64,000 bases of DNA from positions 1,178,001 through 1,242,000 of the forward strand of contig NC_069105.1 in the NCBI RefSeq assembly GCF_947172395.1, in the 5' to 3' direction. Under the pieces are notes generated by a model. It was not told the DNA's origin. It saw only the letters and a program-made list of their open reading frames with translations, and searched no databases. Source of the DNA: Bicyclus anynana. Taxonomy: Eukaryota > Arthropoda > Insecta > Lepidoptera > Nymphalidae. The position numbers and the translations under genes are program-made. Positions 58,191 to 64,000 of the stretch are shown here, in pieces. Numbering within the stretch: position 1 is the first letter of the stretch; the number at the start of each line of letters is the position of its first letter.

Positions 58191-61100
58191 ATGGTCTATT
58201 GTCTCCGTGAGTCAACTCACCGGGGGACTGGTGCGAGAGAAGGGGCTGCATATGGTGGGCGCTCCGCTGTCGTCCTCTATGTGCAGCACAGGCACATAGT
58301 AGCGATCCTGCAGCATCGCTCATATGGGGTTCATTGTCTCCGTGAGTCAACTCACCGGTGGCCTGGTGGGAGAGAAGGGGCTGCCTATGGTGGGCGCTCC
58401 GCTGTCGTCCTCTATGTGTAGCACGGGCACATAGTAGCGATCCTGCAGCATCGCTCGGATGCGACGGATGACCTCTGGTGATGATGATGATCGGCTGCAG
58501 ATTACCTGCACAAAGAAAACTTAGTAGATCACGCGGAATCATCATGGGAGGGTGTTCCACACTATAGCAGTTCGATTAGGAAACGTTTCCTACTCGAACT
58601 AAGTTTATTTTTCAGTTTAATGTCAGTGTAGTTATTAGTTTAGATCAGAGTTCCCCAAACTTTTTTGTGTCATAGACCCCTTGCCATGTTTTTTCGTGTT
58701 GGGTAGACCCCCTAATTGATTATGAACCTGATAACCTGATATTGATTTCCTGTAAATTTCTAACTGTAGTGAAGTTTAGTGTTAAAAACTTTAAATAAAA
58801 ACATATGTTAATTTATACATTTATTAATTGAATTAAAAATCAAATTTTGTATCTGTTATGTAAAATATACGTAACATTAAATAAACATAGAATAAACTAT
58901 AAATAAAATAACATAAGCAATAAGTCAATATTGTTAGTGAGAAGGATGAACCTGATGCTTCAATAATAAAGATATAAGATAGTATGATGTAAGTAAATAG
59001 GTACTATCAGTGTCTGTGTTAAGATCCACTATCGTGGACCCCCATTTTCATTTCATGGTCCCCCAAATTTTTTTGCAGGTTGTCATAGACCCCTAGGGGT
59101 CGATATAGACCACTTTGGGAATCACTGGTTTAGATTATAAGGTTGTGTTGGCTGCGTTCGTGGCGTGGTTACCTACCCAAACTGTGGTTCCAACTGAAAA
59201 TCAGCGCTACGTGTCCTAATTCATGTGGTCACATAGCATTGTGCTGAGCCGGGGCCATTTTCTGGGTTATGCCAAACATCGCAGGGTATTGTCCTGGATG
59301 TCCTGGTGTACTGGAGATATTGTGATGTGTGGCATAATTTCGAAATAAACGCATTTTTCTTTCTTTCAAACGTTTGGTGCGGGTTGTCTGGATATCACAC
59401 ATGTTCTGTGGTAAAAGTGAGATTCAGAAAGAAGATCGTGGAGTTTCGTGCCCGAGGTAGACATAGAGTTAGTACCCAGGGTACCCTAGGGAATGGGGGC
59501 GTATGCCCCTGTGCATCCTTCGTGGACGCAGGGCATCGCTGACAAAGTAGACAATCCTCGCTCTATCAGTATAAGCTCCGCGAACGAACAAGAACGAATG
59601 CTCCCTGTACTTCACAACGAGGTTCGGCTTTTATGGGTGTGATGACTCATCCGACTGACATAGTCCACGTCGGCAGCTAACTTTCGGAATGTAATGGAGT
59701 GGTGGAGTCCCTCAAACGAGGTTCCGGTGAGGCGCCTGACCAAGACACAGAGTATCCTATCTAGGAAAAGGGGCGTATGCGCCGAGGACATCCTTCCTGG
59801 ACGCAGGGCATCGCGAATATGGTAGTCCATGCCATAACAATATAAGCTCGCGCCTAAGAACTAATGCACCCTGTTCTTCCACGAGTGAGTATCAAGGGAC
59901 AAGGAGCGAAAAGAGAAAATAACTTGTAGGGAGTCAAGAAGGCGTCCCGGGAACACGCAAAGAGCAAGTACCGGGGTCGCCCTCCCTCGATTCGGCCCAA
60001 ATTACCGAGAGGTTGAAAGGGCCATGGGAGGTGGTGGGTTGTTCTTCCACGAGGTTCGGGTTTTATAGGTGTGATGACTCACCCATCCGACATAGTCGTC
60101 GTCGAAGTAGGAGTGATGGAGTCCCGACCTAGACACAGGGTTCCCTATCCAGGGTATCTTAGGGAAGGAGGGTGTGCCGGGGTCATCCTTCCTGGACGCA
60201 GAGCATCGCGAATAAAGCCCTCGCCATATAAAGCCCTGCGCCAAAGAACCAATGCTCGGCTTATATAGGTACAATGGCTCATGCATCCGAGGTAGTCATC
60301 CGGCAGCTCCTGGTAACGACGTAGGAGTGGCGGAACTTTCGTTGAGCTAACGGGTTTCGATGACTCATTGGTCCGACGTAGTCTGCGCCGGCAGCATGTT
60401 CCTGGAATGTTCTATGGACGGAGTGGCGGAGTCTTTGTGAGTTAACCGTTTGTAGACTCTGTCACAAGTGAATACTCACGTCGTGAGGCGTCTCTCCGTA
60501 CTTGTTGGTGGCATGCCTATTGCACTGCGGGAACGACGTGAGCACGTCGACAACTCCCTCTGCGCCGTATTTGGCTGCAAAGTGAAGTGGCGTCTCGTTC
60601 ATCGCCTTGTCGGGTGTATTCAGGTATCTGTCCAGGAGGATGCCCGCGAATTCCTGTAACAACAATGGGGATGATGATAAGGTTTGAATATATTGTTTTT
60701 TATGATACATGTTAACTAATTTATACATAAAAAGCAAAGATTGTCTAGATATTTGCAAAATAAATAAGATTACAAAAATCTTTTACCGTAATTGGATGAA
60801 AATTCATACAGTTTTAGCTTCCTTACATTAAATGTGACATTTTTTAATATTTGAACTATAAACATAAACGCACTAATGACAAAGATATTAGTAATTTTGT
60901 TTGAACGCCCATACAAATCTAACGAGCATTATGTACCTACGACGTCATTAATTCGTACCATTTAGTATGGGCGTTTTTCAGGGATCTGTAGCAGTGCCGC
61001 AAATCTGACCTTGTTTACAGAAATAATCAAAATTGCTGTTACACATAGAACAACAAAATCAACACTGATTTATGATCATACTAACGGACGCCCGTGACTT

Positions 61101-62537
61101 CGTCCGCGATCGTCGATTTAGTTTTTCACAAATCCTCGGTAACCATGGATGCAGGATAAAAAGTAGCCTATGTGTTAATCCAGGCTATAATATATCTTCA
61201 TACCAAATTTCAGCTTATTCGGTTCAGTAGTCGAGGCGTGAAAGAATAACAAACATTCATATCATCAAAATCATCAGTTTTCGCAAATCTCGGGAAACCA
61301 TGGATGTTTTCAGGATAAAAAGTATGCCTATGTGTTAATCCAGAGTATAATCTATTTCCATTTCAAATTTCAGCCAAATTGCTTCAGTGGTAGCGGCGTT
61401 AAAGAGTAACAAACATCTAAACATCCATACAAACAATATCAGTAGGAAATGCTGACCTTGCAGAAGTCAGCGTCCGCGTCGGAGCCGGACAGCGTCTGCA
61501 CGAAGGCCGGGTTGCCGACGGTGGTGAGCAGCAGGTTGCACACCTCGGCGTTCGCTGACTTAGCGGCCACGTGCAACGCGTTGTACCGGGAACCTTCCTG
61601 ATGGACAAACAAATGACAAATATTTATTTTTTACTCCTAAAATAAGACGAAATTGAGATTCATCATTAGAGAGATCAGATGTTATAAAGGCACAATTAAA
61701 GAAAGTTTTATCTTTATGATACAGTGGAGACCACAGACAATCAGTATTTTTAACCATTTTTGTAAATAAAGATATTTTAATTTTTTTCAGTAATACATTC
61801 ATAATCATTTAAGTAATACATGCCTATAAAAAAATACGAGATTACTAGTCAGAATCCTGAGAAAGATATGAGGACTTCAAGAATTTGCTTAAAACCTCGA
61901 GATGTCAACCCTAGCTAAGCTTTTTGGACTCTTACATTATTATAAGGAAAACTTACGAATTCTTGTGTTTAGAAGATCATAATATATGAGTATGTTGCGG
62001 GATGTTATACTATTTACCTCACACGTTGTATATATTTTATTTGTTATAATATAAGGTAGTTCTGTCACCTAACGCAACGCCACCATGTCCTGCGGTGATG
62101 GCGCCTTGAAGAGATATCATTATCAACATTACCTGGACTATAACCGTTGTGTTCTTGCTTCTGACCACGTAGCTAGGGTTGTTCCATATGTGGCCACACA
62201 GACTCCCTTCTATCACCTGAAGAAATGGCACCTTGACGGGATATCATCCTCAACATTACCTGGACTATAGCCGGCGTGTTCCCGCTGCTGACCAGGTACT
62301 GCGGGTTGTCCCATATTTGGCACACAGACCGCCCAACCCTCTTCTATCGCCTTGAAGTAGTATCACTATCAACATTACCTGGACTATAGCCGGCGTGTTC
62401 CCACTGCTGACCAGGTACCGCGGGTTGTCCCATATACGGTCGCGGACTGTGCCCACCATCCCCCCTTCTATCGCCTTCCGCAGCGCCACCATATCCTGAG
62501 GGGACGGCGCCTTGAAGGGGTACGGCTTCTCGCTCAT
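51199..62537 (-). CDS. ANKLE2: ANKLE2-like ankyrin-repeat nuclear-envelope protein (9 exons)
   Basis: Exons in gene order: 62542-62379 (ATG at 62537), 61597-61457, 60653-60480, 58505-58356, 57565-57396, 56724-55676, 54986-54871, 53809-53664, 51532-51376; phases match throughout (about 754 residues). Ankyrin repeats occupy about residues 35-165 (DNPRYLVSSGNTPAIVQ, RYNALHVAAKSANAEV, LNTPDKAMNETPLHFAAKYG). They are followed by RRIRAMLQDRYYVPVLH, EIRAFAGPMDASDAESFRRR-WKTPPR and SVGWKEYWPFLDTFTDL, an order I recognise from ANKLE2. That protein regulates BAF phosphorylation through VRK1 and PP2A during nuclear-envelope reassembly. No LEM domain or membrane segment is seen; an upstream exon may exist because an AG acceptor precedes the ATG. 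The last exon may end at donor 51376 or read on through repeat units to a stop at 51199. Confidence 0.85.
51655..52545. repeat. About 113-bp tandem repeat, eight units, each with a small hairpin
   Basis: Units recur near 51659, 51777, 51897, 52008, 52121, 52237, 52347 and 52459. The common core is GTGTGCCTCCACCGGAAGAT, then GTCGGACTTTACCCGAC (a 5-base stem), then CTATTTTGAAAATTG and CTCTTTCGGAAGGCGAGTAT. First, second and last units are more divergent (GGCGTCGGGCGTTATCCGAC). It is in the intron before the last ANKLE2-like exon. Confidence 0.9.
52620..52970 (-). mobile_element. RTE-type LINE 3' fragment
   Basis: The minus-strand peptide MQWAGHIVRRADGRWG, KVLEWRPRTGKRSVGRPPTR is the conserved C-terminal end of lepidopteran RTE-like LINE proteins. 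Upstream residues are present but broken. Confidence 0.8.
52971..53663. other. ANKLE2-like intron, nothing recognised
   Basis: No exon or named repeat seen. Confidence 0.35.
53885..54070 (+). mobile_element. Helitron-like fragment
   Basis: Starts TCTATAAATATATAAATG and contains GAGAACGGCTGAACCGATTT and CTCCCATACAAACG, as in lepidopteran Helitron bodies. The hairpin end is missing. A second related scrap (TACTCGACGGATTTTAACGA) is near 54562. Confidence 0.5.
55098..55307 (+). mobile_element. Non-autonomous Helitron, 3' end lost
   Basis: TCACACTAATATTATAAAGG start, AATAGATTTTACTCTGGATT and AAAAATCCATGGTTCCCGCG body. The terminal hairpin is degraded (GAGGTCCGCGGA). Confidence 0.75.
56725..57395. 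other. ANKLE2-like intron between exons 5 and 6
   Basis: AT-rich. A small hairpin (TCCGCTAAC .. GTTAGCGGA) lies near 56813-56850 and an AT palindrome (AGAATATATT .. AATATATTCT) near 57137-57184. No exon seen. Confidence 0.4.
58066..58189. repeat. AAAT tetranucleotide microsatellite
   Basis: About 124 bases of AAAT units with a few TATA interruptions. It directly abuts the duplicated ANKLE2-like exon segment. Confidence 0.95.
58190..58324 (-). pseudogene. 135-bp duplicate of the 3' part of ANKLE2-like exon 4
   Basis: It repeats 58325-58459: the exon coding part from MLQDRYYVPVLHIEDDSGAP onward, the donor GTGAGTTGACTC and about 30 bases of intron. The reading frame is intact and the donor kept, but the first third of the exon and its acceptor are absent. 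Substitutions change G to C and P to R in the SPFSP region. Confidence 0.85.
58646..59127. mobile_element. hAT-type MITE with perfect 8-bp target duplication
   Basis: Left end CAGAGTTCCCCAAACTTTTT and right end ACTTTGGGAATCACTG are inverted copies of the hAT-type CAGNGNTTCCCAAA. GTTTAGAT occurs at 58638-58645 and 59128-59135. 482 bp, non-coding, in an ANKLE2-like intron. Confidence 0.9.
59400..60450. repeat. Diverged tandem repeat of roughly 300-400 bp units
   Basis: Sentences such as GTGTGATGACTCA, CATCCTTCCTGGACGCAG, GGCATCGCGAATA and AACGAATGCTCC recur three times (near 59460-59640, 59700-59880 and 60040-60260), with a shorter fourth piece to 60450. GC-rich against its surroundings. Class unknown. 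Confidence 0.7.
60654..61079. other. ANKLE2-like intron 2, left part
   Basis: AT-rich, nothing recognised. Confidence 0.35.
61080..61447 (-). mobile_element. Dimeric non-autonomous Helitron
   Basis: On the minus strand it starts TCCTACTGATATTG. It contains two copies of the body (each with ..AACAAACATnn.., ..ATCCATGGTT..) joined by a CAGTTTTCGCAAATCTCGGG-type junction (plus-strand sense), and ends with the hairpin and TTAG/T. Same two-body structure as 63303-63681. Its start is 8 bases from the donor of ANKLE2-like exon 2. Confidence 0.85.
61598..62078. other. ANKLE2-like intron 1, left part
   Basis: AT-rich. 61715-61790 carries GATACAGTGGAGACCACAGA and AAATAAAGATATTTT, a possible LINE 3' UTR scrap related to 6290-6370. 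Confidence 0.35.
62079..62378 (-). pseudogene. Two decayed tandem copies of the first recognised ANKLE2-like exon
   Basis: The exon end at 62379 recurs with its donor near 62260 and 62133 (ACCTGGACTATA on the plus strand), spacings 119 and 127 bases. The inner copy is frameshifted. The outer copy still reads IWNNPSYVVRSKN and VIVQ before its donor. Both lack the acceptor and the start codon. Confidence 0.85.
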
Positions 62538-62668
62538 TATCGCTGGAATAAACAATAATTTGAAATGGTTATAATAAAAACAAGTCCAAACAAGTCCAAA
62601 GGAGGAAGTTCGAATACCTGGGTCATATAACGCGAATTTATTTTCTTATTTAAATTCGCATTATATAA

Positions 62669-62871
62669 TAAGAAATTAAATATCACGTGTCTCAAACTGT
62701 GAAGGAAAACATCGTGAGGAAACCTGCATACCAGAAAATTTTCTTAATTCTCTGCTTGTGTGAAGTCTGCCAATCCGCATTGGGCTAGCGTGGTGGACTA
62801 TTGGCCTAACCCCTCTCATTCTGAGAGGAGACTCGAGCTCAGCAGTGAGCCGAAAATGGGTTGATAACGAA
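62669..62871 (+). mobile_element. SINE family B, 5' truncated
   Basis: From AAGAAATTAAATATCACGTG to GGGTTGATAACGA. The tRNA-like head is missing. Confidence 0.85.
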
Positions 62872-62980
62872 TGTCATATCGAGACCAGAGAAACACATTG
62901 ACAACTAATAGCTGCGCCATCAAAGTATCGCTTTCGCTTGCTTTCGCAGCAACTAATTAGAAAGAAATAGAAAGAAAAGA

Positions 62981-63031
62981 AAAATTCATGGTTCTTGCGG
63001 GAATTGTCAAAAAGTCGCGGGCGTCCGCTAG
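62981..63031 (+). mobile_element. Helitron 3' end scrap
   Basis: TCATGGTTCTTGCGGGAATT followed by AAGTCGCGGGCGTCCGCTAG. Confidence 0.65.
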
Positions 63032-63302
63032 TCAGCTATATTTATTTCCCGTATTTTCGCGCCAACGGGAACTAAGCGAGTGAAACCGCGTCTATTAGCT
63101 ACACAATAAACACAAGATAATAATTAATTGAAAGTTTATAAATAACAGAGTTCATTGACATTGTCTTACCTACACACTGCAGTATAGACAGTTGACAATA
63201 GACATTCGTGTCTGGTGCCAACAAAACGACTAATTGGGAATAAATTAAGGCGGGACTAATTTGTCGAGGTCAAAGTACATTACCATCTACCTAATCCTAC
63301 TT

Positions 63303-63681
63303 TCTACTAATATTATAAACGCGAAAGTTTGTATGGATGTTTGGATGTTTGTTACTCTATAACGCCGCTACTACTGAAGTGATTTAGCTGAAATTTGGAA
63401 TAGAAATAGATTTTACTCTGGATGAACACATAGGCTACTTTTTATCCCAAAAAAATCCATGGTTTCCCGAGATTTGCAAAAACAGATGATTTTGATGATA
63501 TGAATGTTTGTTACTCTTTCACGCCTCAACTACTGAAGCGCATTAGCTGAAAATTGGTAATTAGATATATTATAGCCTGGATTAACACATAGACTACTTT
63601 TTATCCCAGAAAAATCCATGGTTCCCGAGGAATTTGTGAAAAACTAAATTCCACGCGGACGAAGTTGCGGGCGTCCGCTAG
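63303..63681 (+). mobile_element. Dimeric non-autonomous Helitron, complete
   Basis: TC start (TCTACTAATATTATAAACGC), two bodies each with CACATAG(G/A)CTACTTTTTATCCC and ATCCATGGTT, then hairpin GCGGACGAAGTTGCGGGCGT and CTAG followed by T. These are Helitron hallmarks: TC at the start, a subterminal hairpin, CTAG at the end. Confidence 0.88.
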
Positions 63682-63798
63682 TACAATAATAATGTTTAAC
63701 TATGATAGGGTATTTTAATTTATGTAAGAAAAAAATCCAAAAATTCATTTTTAGAAAAAAAAATTTTTTAGATTAATTTTTATGTTTCTTTACCTACG

Positions 63799-63830
63799 AC
63801 TAGCGGGCGCCGGTGGCTTCGTCCGCCATT
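63799..63830 (-). mobile_element. Helitron 3' end scrap
   Basis: ACTAGCGGGCGCCGGTGGCT followed by TCGTCCGCC, an inverted Helitron terminus. Confidence 0.55.
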
Positions 63831-63878
63831 ATATCTCCTTACTCCGATCCTTTCGCAAAATACTACTAACTTTTGACG

Positions 63879-64000
63879 GACTCTGTGGCGCAGTGGTATG
63901 CGCGGTGGTTTCACAAGACGGAGGTACTGGGTTCGATCACCGGCTGGGCCGATTGAGGTTTTCTTAGTTGGCTGATCGGAATTTACCATCAGGTGTGATT
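63879..64000 (+). mobile_element. SINE family A, cut by the window edge
   Basis: GACGGACTCTGTGGCGCAGT head with A box, B box relic GGTTCGATCAC, then GCCGATTGAGGTTTTCTTAG, with an internal deletion to ACCATCAGGTGTGATT. Confidence 0.85.

Noticed and set aside
58018..58560. 180-codon minus-strand ORF with a LFIYLFIY tail
   Set aside because: It reads the ANKLE2-like exon in the wrong frame and then the AAAT microsatellite.

Overview
The window looks like nuclear DNA of a moth or butterfly (Lepidoptera). It is AT-rich, its genes have many small exons with GT-AG introns, and it is crowded with tRNA-derived SINEs, short Helitrons ending in a GC-rich hairpin plus CTAG, Jockey/RTE/R1-like LINE pieces and hAT-type MITEs. 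All gene models were built by hand from splice signals and reading phase; no database search was run.

Layout. 1-5010: a nearly complete Jockey-type LINE (minus strand) with both ORFs open. 5262-5450: a U2 snRNA gene (minus). 6252-9028: a 5'-truncated second LINE (minus). 9179-20007: five exons of a ZFAND2A/B-like AN1 zinc-finger gene (minus); its introns hold SINEs, LINE tails, a foldback element and a 2.85-kb transposon with 432-bp inverted repeats (14461-17306) that carries a decayed gene for a protein with XPG/PIN-nuclease-like motifs. 20378-26290: transposon-rich intergenic DNA. 26470-26542: tRNA-Arg(TCT) (minus). 26992-43213: a 16-exon OFD1-like centriolar/ciliary gene (plus, about 1159 residues), with a second U2 snRNA gene, hAT elements, Helitrons and SINEs in its introns. 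43214-50640: intergenic DNA with a 606-bp x 3 satellite and several inverted-repeat elements. 51199-62537: ANKLE2-like gene (minus), convergent with the OFD1-like gene. 62540-64000: SINEs and Helitrons.

The most unusual feature is a set of local tandem duplications that cover exon/intron boundaries of the two large genes. A 45-bp unit is repeated 18 times across a splice donor of the OFD1-like gene. A 156-bp unit is repeated about 5.6 times over the last recognised ANKLE2 exon. A 135-bp unit is duplicated over an internal ANKLE2 exon end. All three lengths are multiples of three, so extra units can be tolerated in frame. Other duplications (OFD1 exon 3, the first recognised ANKLE2 exon) are decayed copies. 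The two U2 genes differ at one base, lie in opposite orientation 24.6 kb apart and share about 95 bp of upstream sequence.
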